A stretch of 64,000 bases of DNA from Patiria miniata (lineage: Eukaryota; Echinodermata; Asteroidea; Valvatida; Asterinidae). The notes under the pieces are model-generated. The model was given only the letters and a program-made list of their open reading frames with translations. It was not told the origin of the DNA and ran no database searches. Both the position numbers and the translations under genes were made by a program. The stretch lies in contig NW_024037070.1 in NCBI RefSeq assembly GCF_015706575.1, positions 8,525,598 through 8,589,597 on the forward strand, written 5' to 3'. Of the stretch, positions 52,358 through 64,000 are shown in pieces; the stretch's first letter is position 1, and every line of letters starts with the position of its first letter.

Positions 52358-54290
52358 GGCTTCCCAACAAAATTACGCAAAGCTTGTTGTGACTATGAAA
52401 TGCTGAAATAATGAAGTTTCAAACCACTGCTGTTTTCCACATCGGATTATATGTGAACGCAGGCTCCTTGTCAAAATATACACAGCCAATTGCACACAAT
52501 TCAAATGATCAAAGTCCTGAACCAATCACAATACATATCTACGTTTTATTTTTTTGTATTCACGTAGACAGAAAAATAAACAAACGTATGCGGTCAAGTG
52601 TATTTGGCAAACTCAAAAAGCAAAGTACACAATAATTGGCGATTTTAAAGGGGAAAGTATCATGTTACAGAAATATTAAAATGTACATTTCACAGGATTA
52701 GGTAAGTACTGAGAAACTTATACATTTTTAAGTGACAACAGTTATCATAAAAAAACTTCTTTTTTCACTTTTCCTCGTAATAATTCAGAATTCATCACTT
52801 GATTTTGTCTTTTCTTTGATTGCATTCTGGCAAGGACTTTCAGTGAGCTTCATTTCCCTCCAAATTTCCCCTCCCCGCCTCGGCTCACAAGTTTGCAATA
52901 GACCTTTATCATGCTGCCACCATTTCAGTCATGTTACCTGTACCCAATAACAGTACTGAATGATAATGTTTTTGTGCACAAAGGAACCAGACTATTTGTC
53001 CTGCTAGCCTCGCTTTGGTTACATAGATTTGAATGGGAAAAAGTCAAAGGGGTGCACCATGATAAAGGTCTATAGGATTACCCAATTAACAACGTCCATG
53101 AATGGGCTACATTTGGCCTGATGTAGGCCGTATGCATGAAAAACGTTACAGTGAATAACCATTCTGATATCAATTGAATATAATATTGTGCACTCTGGAC
53201 CAGCTTTACTGGGCTTGCCTTGCCTTATGTAGTACAAAGAATGTCCCACTGAAACGGCATTCATCAAAATTATAGCCAGTTTATTATTATTATTATTATA
53301 CGCATACAAGCAGTAAGAGAAAAAAACACGACACACTTTATGGCTTACTACAGTTAACACCCGGGTTATGCATGTTTTGGATGAATTCAGGCCTGCACTG
53401 CCCAGCTACCATTACATGATGTCCCTGTTTTAAGTACGAGAAATTATGCTTTTATTTTACAGCAGCGTTTTTGTCCATTCATAAAAGGCGCCTTTCACAA
53501 ATATGGACAAGAAAAGGCAAGCAGCACTCTAATAGATAAAGCTCCATCACACACTGTACTTCTAACACCGGAAAATTCATTAAGTACTAATACATTTTTA
53601 AGTAGGTGCGTCTACCGCTAATTAATAATACAACTAATTGCAAGGAATTTCTCATTACGTATATACAGCTGATATACTTTTCTTCACTTATCAAACATGC
53701 TTTGATCAGTTATTACGGCCTATGTTGCCACAAAAATCAAACTTAAACATGACATTAATATATATATAACCATTATTCACTCCTACATATATTTCAAAAG
53801 AATATATTGGAACCTTATGCCTAAATAATTCACAAAGTGCACGTTTTCTTAAATTCGGAAAGAATCTTTAGTCTTTAACATAATTTTTACCCTAAAAAGG
53901 CTTGTTCGTAAACATATTATTTTCAAAGACAATAACCAAGTTAAGTACATTCCAGAGCATATTGATCACCCGGCTCTTTTTAGAACTAAACAAACTCATT
54001 ACAATATTACTTGTCACATGATGTAAACGCAAACTTACTCTTATTGTTCTTTAAATATTCATCAGTATTTTTGATTTAAAACAAAAACGAGGTTTTCTCA
54101 CAACTTTCATCTTTTTTTCGTTAAGTTTCATCTTCAACATCAACATTTTATTTCCATAAAACAAGAGCTTTACTTCAGTATTATTAATTTGTCTACCAAA
54201 CAATTAACAAGTCTCGTTTTGGTATGTTGATTAATCGAATAGCTTTTCCTGCAAATCCGAAGCAGCCATCTTCCAACCAAAGCAAGTCAT
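52358..54290. other. Spacer between STRA6-like copies B and C
   Basis: AT-rich upstream region of copy B and 3' region of copy C. It contains the small TA element at 52899-53072; no other gene is visible. Confidence 0.5.
52899..53072. mobile_element. Small TA-flanked MITE (mariner-like)
   Basis: 174 bp with inverted ends TAGACCTTTATCATG and CATGATAAAGGTCTA, followed inside by TGC and GCAC. The TA at each edge fits the Tc1/mariner target. No coding sequence. Confidence 0.7.
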
Positions 54291-57200
54291 TCATGCGTGA
54301 GCCTCACCGACAACGTAACGATCTGTTAGAGGAAAGATCAGTTGAGCATTAGTGACTTTGGACGATGCGACAGGTGTCATCTTGTCTAGCGCAAAGAAGC
54401 TTAAGAATAATGTTTCCATTGCATTGTACAGTATAATCTCGAAATGTCACATGATATTTCAAAAAAGTAGAATATATCAAAAGTGAACCAAGTATGGTTG
54501 TGATTTTGTGATGTTTTATGACTTACCTCTCTTCACGATATCATCACTGATAGAAGAAACGGTTCTTGTTTGTTTGAGTGCCGCTTTCCGTTCGACCACC
54601 AGATTAGGGTTGCGTGTCAGAGTCAATGCCACCAGCCACTTGTTGCGCACGCGCCGTGATAACTGACCGCTTGAGGGCTCTCCAGGAGAGTAGCATCTAC
54701 CATTGGTTGTTTCTGGCACATCGTATCCACTCTCTATCTCTGTAACAAGAAGTCAGGTTACATCAGTCTTTAATTCAGTGGAATAAGTGAGTTCCACCGG
54801 GTAAACATGATTGAGGATGCAAATTCTCTTTGAGCAGTTCATAGGTTTCCCAAACATAAATGTCAAGAATTAAATTTTGTCAAAAGCCTGTTTTCGCACA
54901 AATAAGGTGTTCTTGAAATCGTTATTTCAAAATGTTTGCCTCTTAAACTGTTCATGCTATATGAATGCCTGAAAAATTATAGTAGGAACTGCCACATTGC
55001 AAATAACGTTCTATTGTTAGGAAATGTTCAACAAATTGTGACTTAGTCTTCTTGCAACGTTTTGCATCAATCGTAATGTCCAACAACTGTGAAACATTCC
55101 TTCATCTCGCTTATTTATTTCTCGATTGCAGTCACTTGCTAAAAACAACAGTCAGCCTGAAGAGTTGTGGAGCTTGACCATGGGCGTCGCCAGGATTTTT
55201 TCTAGAGGGGGGCAAAAAAAAAATTTGCCAAAAAATGTTTGTATTTCTCAACACATTCTCGATTTATCAGTTTTAGAGGGGGGCAGGGACAATTTGCCCC
55301 CCCCCCCCAACTCATTAAATTTACACCACTTTGTCTTCGCGCCTCTTTTTCTTTTCTTTTTTTCTTTTCTTTTTCTTCTTCTTTTTTTTTTTTTTTTTTT
55401 GGCTTTTCCAGGGGGGGGGCAAGTGCCCCCCCTTGCCCCCCCCTCGCGACGCCCATGAGCTTGACTCACGTGCATTGACAATAGACACCAAATCGTTGGT
55501 TGTGTATTTCTGCGATGCAGCTTGGTCAGTCTTCACGGTCTCCTGAAGGAAATGACAGAAGGTGACGAGGACTGGATGAGTATGGGCAACCTCCAGCTGA
55601 AGGAAGCCAACGTAGGCCGTGTAACCTGCCAACAGATGCAATCGAAACATCATCAATCAAGGGGTGCATGTCATCCGCATCAAATCTAAAGTCCATCACA
55701 AGTCGATTACACATAAGGTAAGTTATGAGGGTTGAACGACAGTTGAGAAGTTGTCTTTTGAAAGGTCAGTGATTTGACTAGAGACTCGACTAGAGACTTG
55801 ACTGTTCAGAACCACACATCTTCCCAAAATAGATTTCCACATGGTGTTACCGCAAACCTTTACTAGTTCATACCACCAGTCCACCACCATGCAAAGTTTC
55901 AAATCTTGACTAAATCTTTGCTTACAACGATCACACAATAATATAAATCTCAGTCTGCATGCGCTGAAGTGTTTATGGGTCAAAACCGTGAAATACTAGA
56001 CACCATTGTGTTTTGCTAACCAGAAATCTCGTAAAGACACACATTGCACGTATTTTTGGAATATGCCCAAAATAAATGACTGAACTTCACCTTTGTCCCA
56101 AGTCTCCCAGTCCCGCATCAGTAGAAGTCTGTCCAAGCGTCCGATGTAGAGGGTTCCAAAAAGGAGGGCTTTCGAAATACGAACAAAGCAGCTCAACATC
56201 CCAAGGATGAAGTTGACAAACATCAAGATGTATACAGTGACGTGAAAGACATGTCTAAATAGGAACAGAAAAAAAAAGGTTTGATTTGAAGCTTTTCGTG
56301 TTGAAAGGACTAGCGAGATGGTGTCTTCTGCTTCGAAATTTTACCAAAAATACTGCCAATTGAGGAGGATTTTACTACTGTCACGAAAAGAAGCGTTTGT
56401 GATGTTAGCGTGTGACCAGTAAACAGTCAATATCATATACAAGCAGTCTCCCAAACACGTAGCTAGGTACTCATTGCGCATAGGTCAGCTTCAGTTTCCA
56501 AGCGATAAAATGTTCGTCTTTAGCCGAATTTAAAACCTTTTTCTTCCTCTTTAGATAGATATAAAAAGAGCAAGAACCAATGGTTATGTGACCTGTTGTC
56601 CAGGCCAAAAGACGTCTGCCTTCTGCAGCTAAATATAGACTGCTCCTGTTGGTCTGGCGCTCTCTGGAGGAAGACGATTTGCGAGATGTAGACTTGGGCG
56701 TAGTAGAAAGCAAAAGTGACAACAAGAGTCAACCTGCATGTGGGAGAAAAAAATCAACATTGAATTTCAGTCTGTCACAATATACATAAAGGCAATGTTC
56801 TTGTTACTGACGACAATATAAAGATCGCTTCTACGTACATCCAGTTCTCTAAATTAGGTTCCACTTTTGAAAACCTGGTAATAAGGGACCAGACAACATT
56901 TTTCGTTTTCTTCATTTCGACAATATGTGAAATGTTTGGAAATATGGCAAATTTAAGCAAAAACCTAATTTACAAGTTAGACAACTCCCTGTTGATATCC
57001 TACAGACTATAATTCACTCCAAAGTGTGTAAACACAATTTTAGCTTGCCTCCTCCTTTTTCTATTATAATATTGGATCCATCCCTGAAACAACTTACCAA
57101 TATTGTTTTAAGAGAATGAGGACATATTCCTTCGATAAAATGATGATTGACAGGACGACCCACAGCAGAAGCTGCATGACCACAAAACCTGGACAGAAGT

Positions 57201-60200
57201 AACCAAAAAGTGACAGAAATGGCAGCAGAATGGCTTTGAGAAAAAGGAGGTTTATCTGAAATTTATCAAATAGGACATCTGTTCGAAAGTTTTTTTCAAA
57301 AGGGGTTTTTGGAAATTCATTTCATTACACGAGCTACACCCCTTGTAACCCCCCCCCCCAAAAAAAATGAACAACTATGAAGCACCTTGAGACAAATGTA
57401 TAAAAGCTAACCATCACATTATTATTATTATCAATTTAATCATTTGTTTTTAATTTATGTTTTTAATGATGGGTTTTGCCCTTCTTGCAAGCCTTAAGTT
57501 TGGACGACAATGAGTATATGCAGTGTGATAAAAATGCATCCGCAAAGGGCAAAACCCAATATACAAATATATTACATCTCCCCGACGCAAAATCCTTCTT
57601 ATAAACATTTCATCAAAAGAAGAACTTACCCCACATCGTGAATGCCACATTGTACCCAGAGTATCTTAAACTTGCAACCTGTTACACATGATACGGAACA
57701 GATAACAATTCTAAATTAGTGTTAGCGTGTGATTAATTCCAGTTTGTTCACATACTTAATTAACACCACAGGGGATGCACACGGCAATTTGCTGCCTAGT
57801 GCCGCAGCACATCGAGCTTTTTTATGCTGGGGGAAGGGGTGGGATTAAGACTTTACTGTATCGGCATCTGAACCGTCTTAAAATTGTCTTAGCCTCCCCC
57901 TTTCCATGCTGGATAGGCCTACGCCACTGGCCTAGTGACATGCTGACTGGCAATGTTATTGTGACCAGACTGACAATTTGACTGTAGTGTGCGTGTCGGG
58001 GAAAAGGGAGGAGACGGGGATAAAATAAGTTAAGATAAGATAAGTTCCCCCTGCAATTTGCAGAGGGAACTTAATGGCCTCATTTTCTGGAGGGCCACTC
58101 AGAAATGTGTTTTTCATTCTTGCTTTCTCCAAATTCTTGGGCACTTGGGACACAAGGGGGGGGGGGGGGCTTTAGTTACGCCACTGGTAGCAACTTATAT
58201 TTCTGTTCAAAGTGTCTGCACTTTATAAATGATACTCATGCATCTCTCTTCAGAAGAAGAGAATCCCCGCTTCTACCTACCTCGTTCCAAGCATAGTATT
58301 TTCACACCATAGTATTTTCACACCATTAGGTTCCAATTTCCTTTTCTTAATATAAATAAATAATCAAGCATTTCAACAAATGGATCCCGTGATAATTCTG
58401 ATTTTCTGGCTCGATCTACAGCTGTTAAACAATTGTCTTGAGAGAATATAACAGTCACCAATGAATTTGAACTACCGTTATTGATATTTCAGATCTGACT
58501 CACCAACGTTGAACTGAAGGGCAGTTTTCCTTCAGGGACAAATGACCGGTCACCCTTCCACAGCATCACAGTGTGTTTCCTGCGATCATAAGATGCAAAC
58601 ATTAGCACAAAAGCATAATCTTGTGATCACCATTAATAAGTGTATAAGCAGGGGTAGTTTAAAAAAAGGAAACGTTTTTTTTTCCAGGTATACCAGTGAT
58701 GAATACAGCTTTACACTTACCTGTATCGTAGCTGCATATCGATGGTATGGATTACAGTGAAAATAACGGCCACGACACTCGTTATCCAAAAGGTAACTAT
58801 TTGGGGGGAAATAAGAAATGATTTTGTCAGGGTCTGGGTTCTACAAAGGAAAATAAGTGCACACATAATAATTATCAAGCTGAACCAAGAAATTGACTGG
58901 AGTGGGGTGTGAACCTGCGACCTACGGCATTTCGTACTATAGTGCTATATCAACTGATTCAGCACTATGTTTAGCGGTTTCCCAATTTGTCAATTTCTTT
59001 GGTCAAAGCCCTAGTCAGACGTCATAAACTTATATGCGCCATTTAAAAAAAAAAGATTTTTAAACAATTGCCTATAGCTGCTGTTTTAACTTGTGGGTGG
59101 TATATCAATTCACATATTTCCATGAGCATCACTCACCGAAAAGATGTGATCCTCGAAAACACCCCTCCCACTTCCCCTCCCCACCCTGGCAACGAATAGC
59201 TCCCAATACGGTTGGCATTCAACACTTACTTTTCAGTTTGTGCATAACCTCATCAAAACCAGGCCATGCTTTGCGTATTTCAGGCAGAACAGCCAATTCA
59301 TAGCAGAATCTCAACATGTTTCCAAATACGTCCATCCACAATAACACAATCTGTGAGGAAATGGCAAAAGTTCTTATTTAGTTTGTCTTGAGAACGAATA
59401 GAGGTTCATTCTTAAACATCAGGTTAACCAATTCTGAATTTTTCATCGACTAAAATTCAGTATGGCTGGCCAAAAAAACTTGCAACATCTAAACTTACTT
59501 GAATGGTCGTCACTACAGTCAGTACAAAGGTGCAGACATTACGACGTGAAAATCTGAAACCTGGCAACAAAAAGGTTTGAAAAAGAGCATTTGGAAATCA
59601 TGCAGATATAGTATTCGTATAACGTCTCCAAAACACAACACTTTACACCTTTTTAGGATTTCCATGCGAGGCTTAATTAGCAAATAAGGTCCTTTCAAGA
59701 TCAGAACGAAACAAAATCTGAAGGATTGATACAGTTGTTCAAGATTTTAAACTGAAAGGAAATATTACCTGGCACAGTGCCAACGTACGTCCGAAATAAG
59801 CGCACTATGATGTTTCCAGATGTTCTAAGTTAAAGAGGGAGAACAAGATAATACGTTTTCAGATTCTAAGCCTATTTCAAAGTCAATGGTGAATTGTAAT
59901 AAAAGTCCGTGCATAATACATGCCATACCTGGTTCAAACATTTTGAGAATAACAAAAACTGTAACTGGACAAATAACAGAAACGACTACTGCTCAAAAAG
60001 TTATGTTAATGATTTGTTATTTAATTTAGCTCATGAACACTTTAATTTTGCTCAAGTACATCTTACTTTTGTGGTAATGGTGCTGTCAAGAGAAATTTCA
60101 CGCGATGGTAAAAATGCGTCTTATCGAAGTCCGTCCTAGGAGTATCGCAGTCCGTTTGAAATCCCTTGACAAAAGAAACTGACAATTATTGGTTTTCTTT

Positions 60201-63200
60201 GATCTAATATCAAAAACAAATTAACGAAGAAGTGGAGTACTCTGATTCAGTTTCTCAGGCTTCCTTTCCTCAAAATATTTTTCCTGAATTTTCATCTCAG
60301 TGAGAGCAACTCCACAGATTCTTAAATGATTTGCCAAGTTCATTTCCACATGATAGTACCAATACATTTTACATTTTTTGACAACTAATTGATAATAAAA
60401 CAATTCCACAACTTTTGATTTTTTTAAAGAGTACCTATTAGATTATACGTTCTGAAAAGCTACCTATATCCAGGTATAAAATATATTAGAAAATGCTTGA
60501 ACGTTTGCAAATAAGGGAATAAAATGTGTGCCTGGGAGGTGTTAAACGCTATGTTCAAGACTGGTTGGAGTATGGATGATGATAATTACCCGAGCCGAAT
60601 TTTTTCCTCAAATTTTGAACTATTTTGACGTTTATAGTGGCGCTATTTACATCCCTATTATAGAGGAACCGAAGTGAATACATCACGCGCACAATAATGT
60701 GTCAATATATTAGCGTGTGATTCAGAACCAACACATGCACGCGCACGCATGCACTCCATTCGTTTGAACTACACTTCCCGGTTCTAAATGACGTCACACT
60801 TTGGTATACAACTCGAAAATAGGCCACATACATATCACCACGGTCAGATTGTGGGACTAAAAAAATGGACCAAACAAAATAAAATTGACAACCTTGGGGG
60901 GGGGGGCTCAAGCCTTCGAAGGCCCCCCCCCCCCGGTGCGCCACTGGAATGTGAACCTTCAACTAATAAAACGATAAAAAATACCGGATTTCATAGGAGT
61001 CCAAATTTCATGTGACACTGGAAAAGTGTTTAAGACCAGCCAGCCAGTTCTTTATCATCCGTTTAAGACTGGCCACGTGACGGGCTCTTGACCAATGGGA
61101 ATGGGTAAACTGGATCAGGTATTTATGAATGCAACATAAAAAAGTGTGGACGCAGCGCTATAGTCTAATCATCTTGATGACCTACCAGTTTTATTCCTTT
61201 CCTGAATTCTTTCGTCAGACCAACAATGAAGCAAATTATCAAAGCGAGGAAAACTGTTGCTCCAGATCCAAATAAGGCAAGTACCTGTGGATACAATGAC
61301 AGAGACAAGGAGTAGGAAACGAAGTACATTCAGCTAGGAAAAATTAAACATAAAAAGGAAGGAAATGAAAAGTCCAGTCAAGTTTTTTAATGCCTGTGCC
61401 TGTAATTAAACAAAATGGCTTTTTGTCAAAAGATAATTGGACAATAAAGATCAGATGAAAAAGAGAAACAACTATGTTTATGTTAGGGATTTTACCTGAA
61501 CCGGGAAGCTCTCATATTATGAAGTAAAATTATATCACCGGTCCACAATTGAGTTCTTTAAAGATATGACCTTTTAGACCAACGATCAAAATTCTAGCTG
61601 TCATAACCTCATTTCACTACACTGGAGTCTATTCTGTGCTGTGTAATCAATTTCTAACCTTACTATTTAAATGCCATTGTTTAAATATCGTGAAAACTCC
61701 TCAAACATTGTAGAAGATAAACAAAGCATAAAACTGTTACCCCCAAGACTGTAAAGAACTTATCCGTTGGGGAGAGGTTGTCGTACTGTCCTAGATTGAG
61801 TGATGTCGCTATAATGCTACCAATGTAGAAAACAAACCTGCGAAAGAACAAAACATTTCCTCTGTCTTAAACCTTAGCCGCATAAGGGGCCCGGTGGTGT
61901 TGAGGGGGGGGGGGGTAGTGGGGGAGTTAGTGGTTGGGGTTTAGGGATCCCCCTTCCCTTCTCATTTTCTGATAACTTGGTCACATAATATTTGTTTGCC
62001 GAGCTTTTAGGAATATCTGGATCAAATTGTCTTTTGGTATTTTGACAACATGTACATGTTCAAACAATGTTCACATTTCCGATGAGGGTAATAAAACAAT
62101 CAGGAAGTCGATCTAAACCACAAATGAAAGCATTATGGGGGTGGACCATAATGATTTGTTCACTTGTTGAACCAGATTGTTGCTTTGTTTAATTTTATGA
62201 TTAGTTCTTTTAGATATTACCAAAATGTTTAGGATAAGGCCCTTCAACGACTACTATATGATGGAATATTTGTGATTTTTACCAAGCGATGGAGTACAGC
62301 AAACCGAAGATGTTTCCCAGTAGTTTCCATTGGGTCTGTAGGCACAGCAGGATCGGGTAGAACACGAGGCTTATGACAAGAGCATTGATTAAAATGGCGA
62401 AGAACGTGACTGTCCCTGTATCACACAAAATGAAATACATGTATGAGAATCATTAAAAAATCAGGTTAGACATATGGGGTAGGCAATGGCAGTGGAACGT
62501 TTCTAAAGTTGGAGGGTCACAGTACATGTACATGTACGTCTCTGTAGAAGGGTATCCATTAATGGGTTGGCAAAGGAAGATGATTTCAAAGATTGTTGGG
62601 GGCTGTTGGGTGGGGTGCAAATCATCTGCCTATACTTGGGGAACAGGAATTAAGTTGGGACAATTCAGAATCATCAGGGGTGGATCTATCTGGCACACCC
62701 CAGCTAAGGGGATCTATAGGGGGCATGCCGCCAGAAAACATGCTAAAATCTATGATGCTGTCTCCTGCATTCTAATGCAATTTGAAAATAAATTTGGGAA
62801 CTTAAGCATTCAAAGCATTTATTATTTTTGGCCCCATTATACTAGTATTATAACAAAGGGGGGGGGGTGTTGAAGCCTTCACCACTGTCAGATTCACCGC
62901 AATTATATCAGTAAAAGGCTTCGAAACAACGGATCTTTTCCCCTATTTATGAAAACCTCAAAATAATTGTATACCGAGGTATATTCGAAAATTGAATTTC
63001 ATTTATTACCTCGTAACATGGGGTCAGTGTGAGCAATGGCAGTGGCTGATATTAGGAATGAGAAATTTCCATCTGTTTGAATGAGCATAGTCGACATGCT
63101 GCCGAAGGCAAACGCGAAGGCCCATCGGTTGTTGTAGCTGTCCACCAGGTTGACTGGACTATTGGGGAAAAAAGAAAGGAATTGAGCGTAAAAACTATAT

Positions 63201-63586
63201 AGGTGACTAAAGAAGGAGAAGGGGGCAGGGATGAATCCTCCCCCCCCCCCCCACTGACCAGCTGCTTTGCAAAAATATACATCAGATATGTACATCAAAT
63301 TCGAACCAGCCAACCGATCCCGTTAGCTCGGTGGTCGAGTGGTAAGACATCTGCACTAGAAAGCAGGAGGTCGTGGGTTCGAGTCACACCCAAGTGATTT
63401 TTTCCAACTTTAATTCGGGAGTTAATACACTGAGTATACAGTGTTTAAACGTCGGTGAAGGGCAAAACCTAATTTGATCATTCGACGAGTTCATACTCAC
63501 AAGGCCACACCCGGTCGCCCATGGCAACAAGTTGGCCACAAATTCACTCGTTTCTCAAGGAAACAGAACAAAATCAAAATGGCGCA
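54291..63586 (-). CDS. STRA6-like protein, copy C, exons 3-20 (5' end outside the window)
   Basis: Exons (5' to 3'): 63586-63501, 63158-63010, 62415-62283, 61837-61741, 61284-61186, 60164-60067, 59824-59769, 59560-59499, 59350-59230, 58796-58721, 58579-58504, 57678-57630, 57188-57098, 56733-56593, 56254-56091, 55625-55470, 54739-54527, 54322-54291. These give 632 residues plus stop. Exon 3 begins CAILILFCFLEKRVNLWPTC, so by comparison with copy B two short exons (about 41 residues) lie beyond 64000. Landmarks are PVNLVDSYNNRWAFAFAFGS, LVFYPILLCLQTQW, YVGFLQLEVAHTHP and RNKWLVALTLTRNPNL. It is closer to copy B than to A: 121 bp exon 11, 141 bp exon 16 and a 32 bp last exon encoding RYVVGEAHA. 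A MITE sits directly at the donor of exon 18. Retinoid transport is inferred. Confidence 0.85.
55179..55457. mobile_element. hAT-like MITE inserted at the exon 18 splice donor of copy C
   Basis: 279 bp with inverted ends CATGGGCGTCGC and GCGACGCCCATG, flanked by an exact 8 bp duplication AGCTTGAC (55171-55178 and 55458-55465). The interior is G- and C-rich with a long CT/T run. The right duplication covers intron bases +5 to +12 of the donor of exon 18 (exon edge 55470), so GTGAGTC is kept. Confidence 0.85.
58885..59003 (-). mobile_element. Small element with inverted ends around a tRNA-like segment
   Basis: The ends ACCAAGAAATTGAC and GTCAATTTCTTTGGT are inverted repeats. Between them, on the minus strand, is GTCGCAGGTTCACACC, a B-box-like sequence, with a degenerate A-box upstream. 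It lies in intron 11 of copy C. It may be a SINE fragment with chance or acquired inverted ends. Confidence 0.5.
60880..60950. repeat. Poly-G/poly-C inverted pair ending CGCCACTGG
   Basis: CCTTGGGGGGGGGG and CCCCCCCCCCCCCGG face each other around CTCAAGCCTTCGAAGG. The right edge, GGTGCGCCACTGG, resembles GTTACGCCACTGG at 58171-58183 and GCCTACGCCACTGG near 57918, suggesting ends of related MITEs. Confidence 0.45.
60983..61160 (+). repeat. Dispersed repeat shared with 31560-31740
   Basis: In intron 7 of copy C. GGAGTCCAAATTTCATGTGA, AAGTGTTTAAGACCAGCCAG and CAATGGGAATGGGTAAACTG match the reverse complement of the block in intron 14 of copy A. Family unknown. Confidence 0.55.
63318..63400 (+). 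repeat. tRNA-derived SINE head or tRNA pseudogene
   Basis: CGTTAGCTCGGTGGTCGAGT resembles an A-box region and GTGGGTTCGAGTCACACCC a B-box. An anticodon-like stem CTGC/GCAG encloses an eight-base loop, and the acceptor stem does not pair. This fits a SINE head better than a working tRNA gene. It lies in intron 3 of copy C. Confidence 0.55.
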
Positions 63587-63690
63587 CTGTGGAATAAACA
63601 AAGTAAATGATGCTTTGTCAAAATAATTCAAATGATAACTTTTTCATCCAAAAATTAGGCCACGTGCAGTATCAAATGATCGAAAGGAGC

Positions 63691-63982
63691 AATGCTCATA
63701 GCGATTTTTGGCAAGGTATGCACATCTAGAGATGGAAAATGTGGGATATCTTTGCAGTGCGAGCGGTGGCAGTGTTTTGGGTGTTATCACTTTGAATTTT
63801 TTCCTTCAAAATGGCCGCCAATTTGCTTGTTACCGGCTTAATTATATGTGGTAACAAGCACGTTTTGTCCACCATTTTTTTGGTAAAGTTATAGCACCCA
63901 AAATGCTGCCACCGGTGCAATGCCATCACATTAATTTCCAATTAAGGGGTGCATACCTTGCAAAAAATCACAATGAGCATTA
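63691..63982. mobile_element. Foldback-type MITE in intron 2 of copy C
   Basis: About 292 bp with outer arms AATGCTCATAGCGATTTTTG(GCAAGGTATGCAC) and GTGCATACCTTGCAAAAAAT(CACAATGAGCATT). An inner pair follows: GGTGGCAGTGTTTTGGGTG and CACCCAAAATGCTGCCACC-like sequence. Nearly the whole element can fold on itself. No coding sequence. Confidence 0.75.
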
Positions 63983-64000
63983 TTCCCCTCATTTTGATAC

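Noticed and set aside
55126-55656. Multiple overlapping frames rich in K, F or P
   Set aside because: Translations of the homopolymer core of the MITE at 55179-55457 running into exon 18.
63318-63400. Functional tRNA gene
   Set aside because: The anticodon loop has eight bases, the acceptor stem does not pair, and the anticodon is uncertain; kept as SINE or tRNA pseudogene.

Overview
The window is animal nuclear DNA: AT-rich, with GT-AG introns, tRNA-derived SINE pieces, many small inverted-repeat transposons, minisatellites and poly-G/poly-C runs. The gene content (a plasmolipin/MAL-like MARVEL gene, a lineage-specific cluster of intronless class A GPCRs, and tandem STRA6-like genes) suits a marine invertebrate, perhaps an invertebrate deuterostome such as an echinoderm, hemichordate or cephalochordate. 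The sequence alone does not fix the species. Every recognised gene lies on the minus strand.

Region 1 (about 82-25520) is one four-exon MARVEL-domain gene of 178 residues: exon 1 25520-25410, exon 2 19938-19762, exon 3 19050-18952, exon 4 231-82. Its last intron is about 18.7 kb and holds six intronless rhodopsin-family GPCR genes on the same strand (stop codons at 515, 4384, 6609, 11663, 14141 and 16401). The receptors are recent paralogues. Copies 1 and 3 sit in a near-identical 3 kb duplication. Copies 2, 4 and 5 form a second subgroup with shared upstream blocks. Copy 6 has a frameshift in its N-terminal part and is probably broken.

Region 2 (about 25.5-28.5 kb) is intergenic, with inverted-repeat elements and a minisatellite.

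Region 3 (28562 to the right edge) is a tandem array of three STRA6-like genes with 19 or 20 small exons each: copy A 28562-39552 (650 aa), copy B 42231-52357 (676 aa) and copy C 54291 to beyond 64000 (exons 3-20 present, 632 aa). The exon series were built by eye from splice sites, reading phase and paralogue alignment. Phases close without internal stops in all three, and the ends match the vertebrate retinol transporter STRA6. None shows the vertebrate YxxxGxG segment tied to RBP4 binding.

Spacers and introns are full of DNA-transposon derivatives. They include TTAA-ended elements with a long internal palindrome (three copies), hAT-like elements with 8 bp target duplications (one inserted at a splice donor), a perfect 34 bp TIR element, foldback elements, a solo LTR with 4 bp target duplications, and several minisatellites.
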